Notes: generated by a model not told the origin, from the sequence alone. A stretch of 64,000 bases of DNA from Gammaproteobacteria bacterium (GCA_028285245.1 JANQPY010000035.1:1-64000); one strand, 5' to 3'; counted from the first letter of the stretch, positions 36,057 to 46,595 are shown. A program made the numbers and translations.

Positions 36057-37276
36057 TGCACCGACCCGGTAAACCGCCGCGTCCGGCGCCGTATGTTGAG
36101 CTGGATAACGCAGTAGTCAATGAGTGGCGCAAACAGATTCGCAAAGAGAATCGCAAGCATGATGCCCTCGGGATAGGCCGGATTCACGACCCGGATCAAC
36201 ACCGTCATGACGCCGATCAAAACACCGAACACCCAGCGGCCGGGATTCGTCATCGCGGCGCTCACAGGATCCGTGGCCATGAAGATCGCACCAAAGGCGA
36301 ATCCACCGAGCACAAAATGCCACTGGGGCGGCATCGCGAACATCGGATTCGTATCGCTGCCGATCCAGTTCAGCAGCAAACTCGTAACCACCATCCCGGC
36401 GATGACGCCGGTAATGATGCGCCACGAAGCGATGCGCGTGTAGATCAGGAACGCGGCGCCCATGAGGCACGCCAGCGCAGAGGTAGCCCCAAGAGAGCCC
36501 TGAAGCTTGCCGAGGAACGCATCCAGCCACGTGATATCAGCGCCCAGAATGGCGGGCATGCCACCGGCAGCCCCCAATGCCAGGGGCGTCGCCCCGCTAA
36601 ACCCGTCGACCGCCGTCCATATCGCATCACCGCTCATGTCAGCGGGATAAGCGAAAAACAGAAAGGCCCGGCCGACCAGCGCAGGGTTCATGAAATTCTT
36701 GCCGGTGCCGCCAAACACCTCTTTACCCACGACCACGCCAAAGCTGATACCGAGGGCTACCTGCCACAGCGGAATGGTGGCCGGCAGACTGAGCGTGAAC
36801 AGCATGGAGGTAACGAAAAAGCCTTCGTTGACCTCATGGTTGCGCACACCGGCAAAGAGCACTTCCCATAGCCCTCCGACCACAAGCGTGACGAGGTAGA
36901 TCGGCAGGAAATACACAAAACCATGCCAGAAGCAGTCGATTATGCTGGCCGGGTCGTAACCGATTCCCAGCCAGCCAAGCAGGTCGCCGCGCCAGCCTGG
37001 AATCGCGCTGACATCCATTGCAAGCATCGCCACGTTGGCCTGATACCCGGTATTCCACAGACCCACGCCGATCGCGGGAAAAGTGGCCAGCACGACGTAG
37101 ATCATCACGCGCTTAAGGTCCAGGCCGTCGCGAATATGCGGCGCCGTGCGCGTTACGTCGGGCGGGGAATAGAAGATCGTGTCGATCATCTCGTAGACCA
37201 CGTGCAGGTGCTCGTAGCGGCCACCCTTGGTGAAGAGCGGCTCAAGACGATCCAGCCAGTTGCGCAGACGAGCCAT
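36053..37276 (-). CDS. nqrB: Na+-translocating NADH:quinone reductase subunit B
   Basis: A 407-residue membrane protein of the NqrB/RnfD family that binds FMN covalently and holds the sodium path and quinone site. The FMN-Thr motif [15 protein letters not shown] is standard. About ten hydrophobic segments are present. Its start overlaps the nqrA stop by one base. Confidence 0.97.
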   Translation of the reverse strand: MARLRNWLDRLEPLFTKGGRYEHLHVVYEMIDTIFYSPPDVTRTAPHIRDGLDLKRVMIYVVLATFPAIGVGLWNTGYQANVAMLAMDVSAIPGWRGDLLGWLGIGYDPASIIDCFWHGFVYFLPIYLVTLVVGGLWEVLFAGVRNHEVNEGFFVTSMLFTLSLPATIPLWQVALGISFGVVVGKEVFGGTGKNFMNPALVGRAFLFFAYPADMSGDAIWTAVDGFSGATPLALGAAGGMPAILGADITWLDAFLGKLQGSLGATSALACLMGAAFLIYTRIASWRIITGVIAGMVVTSLLLNWIGSDTNPMFAMPPQWHFVLGGFAFGAIFMATDPVSAAMTNPGRWVFGVLIGVMTVLIRVVNPAYPEGIMLAILFANLFAPLIDYCVIQLNIRRRTRRFTGSVQ

Positions 37277-38637
37277 CAGCCGTCCTTCTCGATCATTTCA
37301 AGGCTGGCACGCAGCGCCGGCCCGTAGTCGTACTTGCCCGGGCAAACAAAAGAGCACAGCGCCACGTCTTCCTCGTCGAGTTCAAGGCAGCCGAGTTTTT
37401 GCGCCATGTCGGTGTCGCGCACAAGCAGCGAGCGCAACAGCTGCGTCGGCAACAGATCCTGGGGCATCACCGATTCGTAAATGCCAATCGGCACCATAGC
37501 CCTGGCACTGCCCTGCTGTGAGGTGGTCAGCGGAAACTTCCGCTGTGAAGAAAACAATTTAGAGATAAAGACACGCGTGGCAGAAAACTTGTCACGACCG
37601 GGACGCAGCCAGCCAAAGAACTCGCGCTCGCGACCCTCTGCAAGAATCGAAAGCTGATTGTGATAGCGGCCGAGATAGGCGGCCCAGCCAGCAGCGCGCC
37701 GGCCGGAGAGTGGCGAACCGGAGACCACCCGGGATTCGACTTCGGGCTCGTCTTCCACCAGCAAATCGTCGATAGCTGCCCCCAGGCGCGTACGCAACAG
37801 GCGCGGCCGAGTCACCTGTGGACCAGCCAGAGAGATGATGCGCTCCGTGCTGTAGATCCCCTCGGCGAACAGGCGACCAAAGGCAATAACGTCCTGATAG
37901 CCAATGGTCCAGACGCTCCGGTCGAGCGCCACCGGCTCAAGAAAATGAATATGCGTGCCGGCCAGACCCGCCGGGTGGGGCCCGGCAAAGGTTGCCGGCT
38001 TGATCTGCTCGCCGGGTGGCAAATCTAAACTCGCGGCTGGTGCATGACAGACATAGACGCTGCCGTCGGTTAGCCGCGTCAGCGCCCGCAGTCCCATCGA
38101 GAACGACTCAGCCGCGCCGCCAATGATGACGCTGGGGTCCGGCGATAGCGGGTTGCTATCCATGGCCGTCACAAAAATGGCCGCAGGCTCCGTGCCTGGT
38201 GCCGGAATCTTGCTGAAGGGCCGCGTGCGCAGCGCCAGCCACAGGCCGACATCGGCGAGCCGGCTCGTCACCTCCTCACGCGATAGCCCCGCGAGAGCGT
38301 CCGCCGAGTACGTCGGACCCATGGGCGCCGGTGGTTCGTTCTCAGCCAGCGTGATGACCACGGACTGCAGCGCGCGCTGGCGACCCCGATTGATTGCGGT
38401 CACGGTGCCTGTGCCCGGCGCGGTAAACCGCACCCCAGGAATACGCTTGTGTTCGAACAGGCACTGGCCAAGCCTTACTGCGTCGCCCTCGCGCACCTGC
38501 ATAGCCGGCCGGAGGTGCAGGTAATCGAGACCGACCAGCGCAACGGTGCGGACGGGCGGACCCGCGTGAACCTGCTGTTCAGGTTCGCCGGCCAGCGGAA
38601 TGCGCAGGCCGCGACTGAGACTGAAATTGGCTGACAT
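37276..38637 (-). CDS. nqrA: Na+-translocating NADH:quinone reductase subunit A
   Basis: A 453-residue peripheral subunit and first gene of the operon. [15 protein letters not shown] at the N-terminus, [17 protein letters not shown], and the C-terminal block [21 protein letters not shown] with EMIEKDG are characteristic. NqrA contributes to ubiquinone reduction. Upstream is apbE in the opposite direction, 66 bases away; the common promoter region contains a TATGAT sequence at 38675-38680 in the apbE direction but no convincing -35 element. Confidence 0.97.
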   Translation of the reverse strand: MSANFSLSRGLRIPLAGEPEQQVHAGPPVRTVALVGLDYLHLRPAMQVREGDAVRLGQCLFEHKRIPGVRFTAPGTGTVTAINRGRQRALQSVVITLAENEPPAPMGPTYSADALAGLSREEVTSRLADVGLWLALRTRPFSKIPAPGTEPAAIFVTAMDSNPLSPDPSVIIGGAAESFSMGLRALTRLTDGSVYVCHAPAASLDLPPGEQIKPATFAGPHPAGLAGTHIHFLEPVALDRSVWTIGYQDVIAFGRLFAEGIYSTERIISLAGPQVTRPRLLRTRLGAAIDDLLVEDEPEVESRVVSGSPLSGRRAAGWAAYLGRYHNQLSILAEGREREFFGWLRPGRDKFSATRVFISKLFSSQRKFPLTTSQQGSARAMVPIGIYESVMPQDLLPTQLLRSLLVRDTDMAQKLGCLELDEEDVALCSFVCPGKYDYGPALRASLEMIEKDG

Positions 38638-38703
38638 CCGTGATTCCGGACTCGGGAGAGATCGAGCAGCCGTGTATGATAAAGAACCTGATGCGCAGCT
38701 GCC

Positions 38704-39741
38704 ATGCGTCTTAAGCCAATTCCCTCACTGCGCTCGCTTGTGGCGATCGCTCTGCTGATCGCCGCCCTGCCCGGCTGCGTACCCCCGCCAGAGGGTCTAG
38801 CCCTCAGCGGCGAGACCATGGGCACGTCGTTTTCGTTGAAGCTGGGGCAATCCATCTCGGCGGCCCGCGCCGACCGCCTCTCCACCGATGTGGACCAACT
38901 CCTCGCTGAACTCAACGCCGGGCTGTCGAACTACGAGCCGGCGTCGGAAGTCACCCTATTTAATGAGCTGGACGATGTCGGCTGGGTCCCCGTCAGTGAC
39001 ATGCTCGCAGCTGTGGTTGAGCGGGCACTGCTGGTTGCTGAGCTCAGCAATGGGGCGTACGACATCACCGCAGCGCCCATCATCGAGGCCTGGGGCTTCG
39101 GGCCGGCGGCCTCAGCGCCGCGTATTCCCCCAGACGCCGAAATTCAAGCCGCAGGCAAGCGGGTCGATTTTCGCCGGCTGCAGGCCCGGCGCGATCCCCC
39201 CGCATTGCGCAAGCTGTCGGCTGACACCCGGCTGGACCTGTCCGGGGTCGCCAAGGGCTACGCCGTAGATCGGCTTGCGGAGCTGCTCGAGTCCCGCGGT
39301 ATCACCAACTACCTTGTCGAGATTGGCGGGGAGCTACGCAGCCGCGGACGGCGCGGCAACGGCGGACCATGGCGCGTCGGGATTGAGCGCCCGGAAGCTC
39401 GCGCCAGAACTGTTGCCAGGATCTTGCCCATGCGGCGCAATGCAGCGCTGGCAACTTCTGGTGACTACCGCAACTATTTCGAGATCAACGGCCAGCGATA
39501 CCCGCATATCCTCGACCCGCGCACGGGGCGCCCGGTTGAACATGCGCTGGCCTCGGTCACCGTACTCGCTGAACGCTGCGCCGATGCCGACGCGCTGGCG
39601 ACGGCGCTGGCCGTATTAGGCCCGGACGATGGCCTTGCACTCGCCGAGGAACGCGGACTGGCAGCGCTGTTTCTTGTCCGTGAGGAGCAGGGCTTCACTG
39701 AACGGTCGACACCGGCTTTTGATCAGTTCATCAACCCGTAG
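38704..39741 (+). CDS. apbE: ApbE, FAD:protein FMN transferase (lipoprotein)
   Basis: A 345-residue protein with a lipoprotein signal (ending LIAALPGC, Cys at residue 25), so it is attached to the membrane in the periplasm. [31 protein letters not shown] and [20 protein letters not shown] are the conserved ApbE blocks, including the FAD and metal sites. It transfers FMN from FAD to Thr residues of NqrB and NqrC. Its place divergent to nqrA, rather than after nqrF or nqrM, is less usual. Confidence 0.95.
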   Translation: MRLKPIPSLRSLVAIALLIAALPGCVPPPEGLALSGETMGTSFSLKLGQSISAARADRLSTDVDQLLAELNAGLSNYEPASEVTLFNELDDVGWVPVSDMLAAVVERALLVAELSNGAYDITAAPIIEAWGFGPAASAPRIPPDAEIQAAGKRVDFRRLQARRDPPALRKLSADTRLDLSGVAKGYAVDRLAELLESRGITNYLVEIGGELRSRGRRGNGGPWRVGIERPEARARTVARILPMRRNAALATSGDYRNYFEINGQRYPHILDPRTGRPVEHALASVTVLAERCADADALATALAVLGPDDGLALAEERGLAALFLVREEQGFTERSTPAFDQFINP

Positions 39742-39757
39742 TTTGAAGATTGCCAGA

Positions 39758-40135
39758 ATGCTTGATCATCTAGGACTCAACGTGAGCAACCTTAAGCGCA
39801 GCCGCGAGTTTTACGCGGCCGTGCTGCCAGCACTTGGCTACAAGCTGGTCGAATCGGGCGACGCGTTTGCTGCCTTTGGACCGCCCGGCCAACCTCTGTT
39901 CTGGCTATACGCCGCGGGCTCACCTCCAGGCGCGATACACATTGCGTTCGCTGCTCCCGACCGGGCGGCTATTGACCGCTTCCATGCCACCGCCCTCGCC
40001 TCGGGCGCGCAGGACAACGGCCGGCCGGCCTTGAGGCCTGCCTATCACCCCAACTACTACGGCGCGTTCGTGCTGGATCCCGACGGTCACAACATCGAAG
40101 CGGTTTGTCATGAGCCTCCTGGAGCAACCCGTTAA
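39758..40135 (+). CDS. VOC family protein
   Basis: The ATG at 39758 gives a 125-residue protein that begins directly with MLDHLGLNVSNLKRSREFYA, the usual VOC opening; the frame is open further upstream into apbE but that extension is not family-like. HIAFAAPDRAAIDRFHATAL is the second half, and AFVLDPDGHNIEAVCH carries the final Glu ligand. The closest general group is the lactoylglutathione-lyase-like single VOC proteins. It starts 16 bases after apbE and may be read from the same transcript. Reaction unknown. Confidence 0.87.
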   Translation: MLDHLGLNVSNLKRSREFYAAVLPALGYKLVESGDAFAAFGPPGQPLFWLYAAGSPPGAIHIAFAAPDRAAIDRFHATALASGAQDNGRPALRPAYHPNYYGAFVLDPDGHNIEAVCHEPPGATR

Positions 40136-40187
40136 GTCGGCTGGGAAGGACGCATAGCAACAGGGTAATGCAGCGTTCTTAGCCCGG

Positions 40188-40275
40188 GGGTCGCGACCCG
40201 GGGTGGGCCGGAGGAGAAATAAGGCGGACCCCCGGGGATCATTCGACGGAAGTTTCCGGCGCACCGCGCCCGCAA
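40188..40275 (+). repeat. Intergenic repeat family B, copy 2, with an adjacent palindrome
   Basis: The 42-base core at 40210-40251 matches copy 1 at 32 of 42 positions, including an identical AAGGCGGACC and CATTCGACG. Just before it, GGGTCGCGACCC (40188-40199) is a perfect 12-base palindrome extended by further C/G pairs. The element fills most of the gap between the VOC gene and the convergent LLM gene. Confidence 0.7.
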
Positions 40276-40287
40276 GCAGCGTGGGGA

Positions 40288-41301
40288 TCAACTAAGCGCC
40301 GGAATCAAACGCTCGCCAATGATTTTGATTGAGTCGGCTGGGTCTTCATGCATGCGCAAAGCGACTGCGTCGAGGCCGGCGGCTGCGAACTGCTGAAGCT
40401 CGCCGACGACGTGATCGATTGCGTCCAGGCCGCCAGTAAACGTCAGATTCTCAAGCAGGGCTTCGATGATTCGCTCGGGCACGCCCTCAATCCTGTCCGT
40501 CTTTGCCAGGAAAGCCTGCAAAAAAGCCCCAAAGTTATGCTCAACAAACTGCGTGTCCTCTTCGTCAAGAAAAGAACTGACGTATTCACGCTTAAGCACA
40601 CCGCGCCACACGAGCTCGCGCCGCGCTTCCGCAACAGCCGCAGCTTTGTCGGACTTGATGTGCCAGGCAAAAAAATTGTTCAGCTCAAAATCGTGGCGCT
40701 CGCGTCCCGCGGCGGCCAGTCCGCGATCCAACGTCTCAAGCAGGCCCGGCAGCATGGTGAGCGTTGCATCACTAAACATCACGCCATCAGCGCAGGCCGC
40801 CGCCATGCTCAGCATTTGCGGCCCGTTTGCAGCCACATGCAACTGAGGTGGTTGCGAGCAGGCCCAGTCGGCGACGTAGTTGTTGGCGCGATACAGTTCA
40901 CCGCCGTAGTTGACCAGCTCGCCACTGGCGGCAGCCCGAATAATTTCCACAGCCTCGCGGGTCGCGGTAACCCGGCGCTGCGGATCGATGCCCATGGCGC
41001 CTCCGCCGGACTTACCCAGCCCACCAACGAGCAGGGTGGCTCGCCCGGAAGCCAGCTCGGTAAAAGTAAGCGCAGTGTCCGCCATTTTCACCGGCTGGGT
41101 CTCAAATGGCGTTACCGGCATCACGCCCAGGCGCAGGCGCTCGGTGGCCAGCGCCAGCGGCACCAATGACAGATACGGATCGCGACGGGCTGGAAAGTTT
41201 GAGGCCCACACCGTTCTCACGCCGGCATCTTCGGCCATCTGACCCAGCTCAAGCGCCATCGGCGCCGGTGTTCCGGGCGCAAGAATAATGTCTACATGCA
41301 T
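40288..41301 (-). CDS. LLM-class flavin-dependent oxidoreductase (luciferase-like, Mer-like)
   Basis: The start at 41301 (MHVDIILAPGTPAPMALELG) has GGGAG upstream and matches the family opening; an earlier Met at 41373 would add 24 unrelated residues. The protein has 337 residues. TVWASNFPARRDPYLSLVPL, TLLVGGLGKSGGGAMG and QLHVAANGPQMLSMAA are typical of the luciferase-like TIM barrel. The pattern recalls F420-dependent members such as methylenetetrahydromethanopterin reductase-like proteins, but FMN is also possible. It faces away from the MFS gene, with 122 bases between. Confidence 0.88.
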   Translation of the reverse strand: MHVDIILAPGTPAPMALELGQMAEDAGVRTVWASNFPARRDPYLSLVPLALATERLRLGVMPVTPFETQPVKMADTALTFTELASGRATLLVGGLGKSGGGAMGIDPQRRVTATREAVEIIRAAASGELVNYGGELYRANNYVADWACSQPPQLHVAANGPQMLSMAAACADGVMFSDATLTMLPGLLETLDRGLAAAGRERHDFELNNFFAWHIKSDKAAAVAEARRELVWRGVLKREYVSSFLDEEDTQFVEHNFGAFLQAFLAKTDRIEGVPERIIEALLENLTFTGGLDAIDHVVGELQQFAAAGLDAVALRMHEDPADSIKIIGERLIPALS

Positions 41302-41423
41302 GTGCTCGCTCCCGCGAGGCCGTGGCAGATGACGGCCAATGACCGTAACATGCGACGCCCACAAGGTGGCCATCAGGCTGCCTGCTCTGAATCAGCAATG
41401 CATTAAGGCTCGAAAGTACCCCC

Positions 41424-42668
41424 ATGACTGCTGTGGCCACCGCCCGCATGACCGATACGGCCCTGCTCTTCGCGGGCGTCGTATTGTTCGCGATTGGGCA
41501 ATCGCTGAATTTCATTATCGTGGCACCGATGGCTCGGGATGTGGGGCTAACGGAAACGCAGTTTGGTCTGGCCTACACGATTGCCAGCTTGCCATTGGTA
41601 TTCGCCGCGCCATTTTGGGGCCGGCGCAGCGATGTACTCGGACGTAAACCCGTATTTGTCGTCGGCATGCTCGGCAGCGGCATTGGCACTGCATTGCTCG
41701 GCCTCACATTGCAGTACGGCTCGACTGGCTTTCTTACGGTGGGCTGGGTACTCATCTGCATCACCCTGGCCCGCGGCTTCTATGGCGCTACGTCATCGGC
41801 CATTTACCCGTCGGCGGCCGCTTTCATGGCCGATGTAACGACGTCCCAGAACCGTGCAAAGGGCATGGCGTTAATCGGCAGCGCCAACAGCTTCGGCTCA
41901 ATTCTCGGCCCGCTACTGGCCGCAGGTCTCGCTTTCGCCGGTGCGCTGATTCCTATGTATGCCGCGGCGGTACTGTGCATTGTCGGGGCAGGCGCGGCGG
42001 TCTTCCTGCTCAAAGAACCGGCGCAGCACGCAGCAAAGCGCAACCCCGATCCTGACTCTTCGAAACTGCATTTCTGGGACCCGCGACTGCGCCCCTATCT
42101 GATTATCTGGGCGAGCTTCTTTTTGATCTTTATTTCGCTGAATCTGATTACCGCGTTCTATATAGAGGACCGGCTAGGCATTAGCGACAAGCAGCAAATC
42201 ATCAGAACAGCCAGCCAGGTACTACTGAGCATGGCTGGCGTCATCACGATTGTTCAGGGTGTGCTGCTGCAGATCTGGCGGGTGCCTCCGCGCCTGCTGC
42301 TGCGCTTGTGCGGACCTATATTTGCCATCGCGCTACTCGTGATGGCGCAAGCCACAACACCCCTGTGGCTCATGACTGGCTACGGGTTGCTTGGCCTGTC
42401 GTTTTCCTTTGCCACGCCGGGCATCAACGGGTCGGCGAGCCTGGCGATGCGGCCTCACGAACAAGGGGCTGCCGCCGGTTATCTGAGCGCTTCGAACACA
42501 GTCGGCGCAATCGCCGCACCGCTATTCGGCACCACGGTCTATCAGATCGCACCGAACGCGCCATTTCTGTTTGGCGCGGCCTTGTTCACGGTGATGAGTG
42601 TCTATGCGCTCACGATCAAGGTCGAGCAACCAGCGCCGGCCGAAGAAGCCAAGGCACCGGTCAACTAG
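41424..42668 (+). CDS. MFS transporter
   Basis: A 414-residue protein with 12 probable membrane segments. GRRSDVLGRKPVFVVG after the second segment is the MFS motif A. The central loop (KEPAQHAAKRNPDPDSS) separates the two halves. The pattern is that of drug:H+ antiporter-like or aromatic-compound carriers. It converges on the UbiD-family gene with 18 bases between stops. Substrate not assigned. Confidence 0.9.
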   Translation: MTAVATARMTDTALLFAGVVLFAIGQSLNFIIVAPMARDVGLTETQFGLAYTIASLPLVFAAPFWGRRSDVLGRKPVFVVGMLGSGIGTALLGLTLQYGSTGFLTVGWVLICITLARGFYGATSSAIYPSAAAFMADVTTSQNRAKGMALIGSANSFGSILGPLLAAGLAFAGALIPMYAAAVLCIVGAGAAVFLLKEPAQHAAKRNPDPDSSKLHFWDPRLRPYLIIWASFFLIFISLNLITAFYIEDRLGISDKQQIIRTASQVLLSMAGVITIVQGVLLQIWRVPPRLLLRLCGPIFAIALLVMAQATTPLWLMTGYGLLGLSFSFATPGINGSASLAMRPHEQGAAAGYLSASNTVGAIAAPLFGTTVYQIAPNAPFLFGAALFTVMSVYALTIKVEQPAPAEEAKAPVN

Positions 42669-42686
42669 CCGCCGCGCAAGTACGCC

Positions 42687-44396
42687 TTAGATCTTCCGGC
42701 GCCGCTGCCGCTCCCAGGTGTCAAACAGGTCACCAAAGTACTCATCGAGTCGCGTAAACGACTGCGGGGCCTGCTCCTCAAGCAGCGTGCGGTTAAGCCC
42801 TGGATAGACATCCGGGCCGCCTTCCTCGGGCCACTGCTTCGTGGCATCGATCACAATCTTGCTGCTGTTGGGCCGGTCTGGCGAACTCGGGTCCAGCGGC
42901 ATGCCGCGCGCCGACTCAATAATTTCAGCGGCTGGATAGGGTTGCCAACGCGACCCGATGGTGTGCATCACCTCAGTGCGATTCAACACATCTACATCTT
43001 CATCGACGATGACAACGACTTTGGATATCGGCACGAATTTGGCAATCGCATTGCCTACTACCAGTCCTTGCCCTGCCTTGGTCTTGCGAATGCTGACAAT
43101 CGTGATGCCAGTGGATTCAACCGGCGTATGCAGCGCAACGAGATCCGGCTGGAACTTACGCAGGCGATAAGTCGCCGTAGCCTCCAGCGGCGCGGTACAA
43201 AAACCGCGGGTCACGCCGGTGAACTGGTTGAGGATCCACGGGTTACGGCGGTGCGTAATGGCCTCAATATCCATGTAGAAGTTTTCTTCTTTACGAAGAC
43301 CGAGATAGCCATACATCTCGCCGAACGGGCCTTCGGGCAGCATGGGCTGATCCAGGGGAACGACGCCTTCGATGATCATTTCAGCGTGCGCAGGCACCAT
43401 TAGATCGTTGGTCTCAGACTTCACCACCTCTACCGGCTTACCCCGCAGCCCGCCGGCGATCGACAGCTCGTCTGTGCCATCTTTAGAGACCGACGAGCCA
43501 CTGATAATCCACGTGATGGGATCCTGACCCAGCGCGATAGAAATGCGCACGGACTTCTCGCCGCGACGCTTGGCGGCCATGAAGGCACGCCATGCGCCCT
43601 GTCCGTTCTCCGGGTTTACACCCAGTCTGCGCGGGCCTTTGATCTCGCAGCGGTAGGTGCCGAAGTTCTTACCTTCATCAACGTCGTCAGTGAAGATCGA
43701 GCCCGTATTCACGTACCGGGCGGAATCAGCGGGGTTTGATTTGACGAACGGAAAATCGAGCACATTGATGTCGTCACCGCGAACGACCACTTCCTTAACC
43801 GGAGCTGCATCGCGGCCCACCTCAACGGGCGGGATCATCGGGAACTTACCGTCGTTCTCCTGCAGCATCTTGTCGAGGTGCGCCATCACCATGCGGTAGG
43901 TTTCGGCGCCATGTCCCGGGATCGGGTCGAGACCGAAGACGATCGCTTCGGTGTCCCAGTGACCCATGTTGTTCATCACGACGGGCCCGGTCATCCATTC
44001 GCCGTCTATCTTCACCTCTTCGGCGATCACCGCCGGCGCCTCATACATCCCGACACAGTCCATTAGTCGATAGGCAAGCGCGGCCATTTCGTACTCGTCC
44101 TGATCGATACGCTTGACCCGCATAACCAGACCGCGGCGCTCAAGATCGTTCATGTAATCGCGAAACGAGTCGTGTGGATACACCGACTTGTAGGTCTTGC
44201 CGGAGCCGAACCGGCTACCCAGCGCGTGGCCACCGGCCTCTGATGGCTGCGGCGCTACAAGGGCTGCGCCGGCAAGCCCAGCGGAAGCGGCCATCAACTG
44301 GCGTCGGTCGAGGGTCGTCTCATCGGCAGCGCTGTCGACTGCGGAATTCTGACTGCCAGTGTTGCTTTCTGGGGAGCTTTTAGCGTGCTTGGTCAT
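42687..44396 (-). CDS. UbiD-family decarboxylase with a Tat signal
   Basis: A 569-residue protein. The UbiD core is complete: Arg249 in NFGTYRCEIKG, and Glu355 and Glu360 in EGPFGEMYGYLG, which align with the Arg and two Glu residues that act with prenylated FMN; AITHRRNPW follows. Before the core come about 60 residues with a twin-arginine leader (DRRQLMAASAGLAGAALVAP at 30-49). UbiD enzymes normally work in the cytoplasm, so export after cofactor loading is an unusual prediction. The reaction would be reversible (de)carboxylation of an aromatic or unsaturated acid. No ubiX is visible in the window. It is convergent with the MFS gene. Confidence 0.9.
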   Translation of the reverse strand: MTKHAKSSPESNTGSQNSAVDSAADETTLDRRQLMAASAGLAGAALVAPQPSEAGGHALGSRFGSGKTYKSVYPHDSFRDYMNDLERRGLVMRVKRIDQDEYEMAALAYRLMDCVGMYEAPAVIAEEVKIDGEWMTGPVVMNNMGHWDTEAIVFGLDPIPGHGAETYRMVMAHLDKMLQENDGKFPMIPPVEVGRDAAPVKEVVVRGDDINVLDFPFVKSNPADSARYVNTGSIFTDDVDEGKNFGTYRCEIKGPRRLGVNPENGQGAWRAFMAAKRRGEKSVRISIALGQDPITWIISGSSVSKDGTDELSIAGGLRGKPVEVVKSETNDLMVPAHAEMIIEGVVPLDQPMLPEGPFGEMYGYLGLRKEENFYMDIEAITHRRNPWILNQFTGVTRGFCTAPLEATATYRLRKFQPDLVALHTPVESTGITIVSIRKTKAGQGLVVGNAIAKFVPISKVVVIVDEDVDVLNRTEVMHTIGSRWQPYPAAEIIESARGMPLDPSSPDRPNSSKIVIDATKQWPEEGGPDVYPGLNRTLLEEQAPQSFTRLDEYFGDLFDTWERQRRRKI

Positions 44397-44676
44397 GGGC
44401 TTCCTCTCAAACGATCGCGGCAGGATGCGTCACCGGCGTGGCTCGTTCAAGTGCGACTGCGGCCTGCTTCAGCGGGCGGACAAGGGCTGACATAGCCCCG
44501 CGCCGCGGCATCGCCTGACCTGTAAGTGACTGTTTTTCTGAACCAGATCGATGGAACCTGGTTGAGCGAAAGGAGTCCAATTCAGTAACTGCGACCCCGG
44601 CTGCCCAAGTACCAGACTGCAGCCGCTACTATCCGCGCTGACGCAGTCAGCTTTTTGCTTACCCCCCTTTGAGACC

Positions 44677-45624
44677 ATGAGAATTCCTGCCCTGCTGCTT
44701 TGTGTGTTTAGCCTGCTCAGCGCCACTTCGGCGGCCAGCGAGACGGCCGGGCTCGCGCCTGAAACGCACGCCGCGATCAATCCAGAGAATATGGGCTGGA
44801 GCTATCTGCGGCTGGAGGCGCGCAAGTTTATTTTTTCAGCCAGCAGCGAAGCGCAAGTGGAAGTGGTGTCGTCGCCCGCCTACTCCGGCAACCTGATTGC
44901 GGCGCAGCAGGGCAATCCGGTGGCGCCCGCGGAGCAGATGGTTCGCCTGACCGCGGTCAACAAATACTTTGGCAAACGCACCGCGATGGAACTGTTAATG
45001 AACCCCGGCGACGCCCGGGCGGTGCAGTACGCGCTTGACGAAGACGGCAAGCGCTTGAAGCACCGTATCTATCGCCATACCGACACGGGCATCTTTGTAC
45101 AGACACACCGACCTGCGGAGCAGGAAGATCGCGGCGCCAACTGGACCGAGTGGAGCGATATCTCCAGCGACTGGCGAGGCATGACGACCCTGGCCTACGG
45201 CCTGCCCATCGTGCAACCGCTGGGATTGCTCTACGTCGCAGGCGCTGCTGATCTGCAGCCCGGCGGGACACCCCTGCGGCTGCTGTCGATTTCTGATCGA
45301 AAAATAACCACCGTCGAGCTCCGCGCATTTGCGGCCAGTCCGCGCCGGGTCAATATGGAGTTGCATGGCAGCAGCGGCTCAATCCGTTGCCGCGGTCGCA
45401 TTCCGGCGTTACGTCTTGAGGTAAACGGGTGGCCACTGGATCCGTCGATTGAAGCGACTAACTTTGAGTTTCTTGGGCTCGAGGAAGACATAAGAATTTA
45501 CGTGCAGCCCTCAACCGGCATGATTCTGGAAGTCACCGGCAAGGCGCCGATCGTCGGTGACATCGTCATCCGCGCACGTGAAGCGCGTGTCATTGGAGAG
45601 GCGAGCTGCCCGGTTGCCTCCTAG
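44677..45624 (+). CDS. Exported protein of unknown function
   Basis: A 315-residue protein with a Sec signal (MRIPALLLCVFSLLSATSAA). The mature part is mostly beta-rich with no cysteine motif I can name; segments such as WSYLRLEARKFIFSASSEAQ and LRLEVNGWPLDPSIEATNF suggest a periplasmic fold like a sugar or lipid-binding beta-sandwich. One C-terminal Cys is followed by PVAS at the end. It stands alone on plus, 280 bases from the UbiD start, with no clear partner. I do not recognise a family. Confidence 0.75.
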   Translation: MRIPALLLCVFSLLSATSAASETAGLAPETHAAINPENMGWSYLRLEARKFIFSASSEAQVEVVSSPAYSGNLIAAQQGNPVAPAEQMVRLTAVNKYFGKRTAMELLMNPGDARAVQYALDEDGKRLKHRIYRHTDTGIFVQTHRPAEQEDRGANWTEWSDISSDWRGMTTLAYGLPIVQPLGLLYVAGAADLQPGGTPLRLLSISDRKITTVELRAFAASPRRVNMELHGSSGSIRCRGRIPALRLEVNGWPLDPSIEATNFEFLGLEEDIRIYVQPSTGMILEVTGKAPIVGDIVIRAREARVIGEASCPVAS

Positions 45625-45846
45625 CAGGTAACTGACGGGCCCTGACCCCATCCAGAACGCAGATGCAGGTACCCTCCGCCCTGAGGCTTCTTCAAGCACT
45701 ATCGGCATGACGCCTCTGAACACAGCGTTGCACCAGGGAGGTCGTGAGCGAGTTCGACCTGTCTATGTGACTCAGAAAAGACCTGACGCGATATATCAAC
45801 AGTTCGCTTCCAGCCGTTGTCGCCGCGTTGACGCTATGATGGCGCC

Positions 45847-46581
45847 GTGCAACTCGATCTCGATCTGCCAGACCTGCCGCCCTTCCGGATTCGGGCATCC
45901 CGCCGGGCAAAGAACCCCAGCGTTTCGGTGTGTGTGCACCGTGGCATGACCATTACGGTACCGGATGGGTACAGCGAACGGCGCACGCGGCGCCTGCTCG
46001 ACGAGTGGCGCCCATGGATAGACGAACAGCTTCGCAAGCTTGCCGAGCATCAGGCGTCTATGCCCGCCGAGAGGCGGGCGGCGCTCCCGGAACGAATCGA
46101 GTTACCGGCCGTGCAGCAGGCGTGGGACCTGATCTACGTCTCCGACAACCAGCGCAGTTGTCGTGTTAAAGCGAACCCGTCTCAGCTCATTGTCTCGGGC
46201 CCGCTGGACAATCACCAGGCCGTGCGCGCAGCCCTGCGCCGCTGGCTGGCCCGGCAGGCGAGAGCGGCGCTGGTGCCATGGCTGGCTGACCTGTCCTCGG
46301 CGCACGGACTGACATACGCTCGCGTCACCATCCGCGGCCAGCGCACGCGCTGGGGCAGCTATACCTCCAACCGGACGCTGAACCTCAACTACCTGCTGAT
46401 GTTCCTCGAACGTGATCTGGTGCGGTGCGTGTTGCTCCATGAACTGTGTCACGCGCGCTATCTGAGCCACGGCCCCCGGTTTTACGGTCTGCTGAGCAGG
46501 CTTGAACCCAACTACGCCGAGCTCGATCGACGCATTAACGACGCGTGGCAATTGCTCCCAACCTGGGCGGTAAGAGACTAG
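45847..46581 (+). CDS. YgjP-like (M48-type, DUF45) metallopeptidase
   Basis: A 244-residue protein that starts with GTG at 45847; nearby ATGs are in other frames. The zinc motif HELCH (His198-Glu-x-x-His202) is followed by ARYLSHGPRFY, in which a later His gives the third ligand. RTRWGSYTSNRTLNLNYLL is the DUF45 signature shared by YgjP and related proteins. E. coli YgjP has been linked to nucleotide or SprT-like activity; function is unclear. A short repeat-A remnant begins 15 bases after the stop. Confidence 0.88.
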   Translation: MQLDLDLPDLPPFRIRASRRAKNPSVSVCVHRGMTITVPDGYSERRTRRLLDEWRPWIDEQLRKLAEHQASMPAERRAALPERIELPAVQQAWDLIYVSDNQRSCRVKANPSQLIVSGPLDNHQAVRAALRRWLARQARAALVPWLADLSSAHGLTYARVTIRGQRTRWGSYTSNRTLNLNYLLMFLERDLVRCVLLHELCHARYLSHGPRFYGLLSRLEPNYAELDRRINDAWQLLPTWAVRD

Positions 46582-46595
46582 GAGACCCGTGAAAA

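Noticed and set aside
35936..36871. Open frame of 311 codons on plus across nqrB and nqrC
   Set aside because: It is antisense to two firmly recognised nqr genes and shows no domain.
44397..44676. Possible small minus-strand gene between UbiD and the exported unknown
   Set aside because: The frame there overlaps the start of the plus-strand gene, has no signal or domain, and no ribosome binding site; the region more likely holds two divergent promoters.
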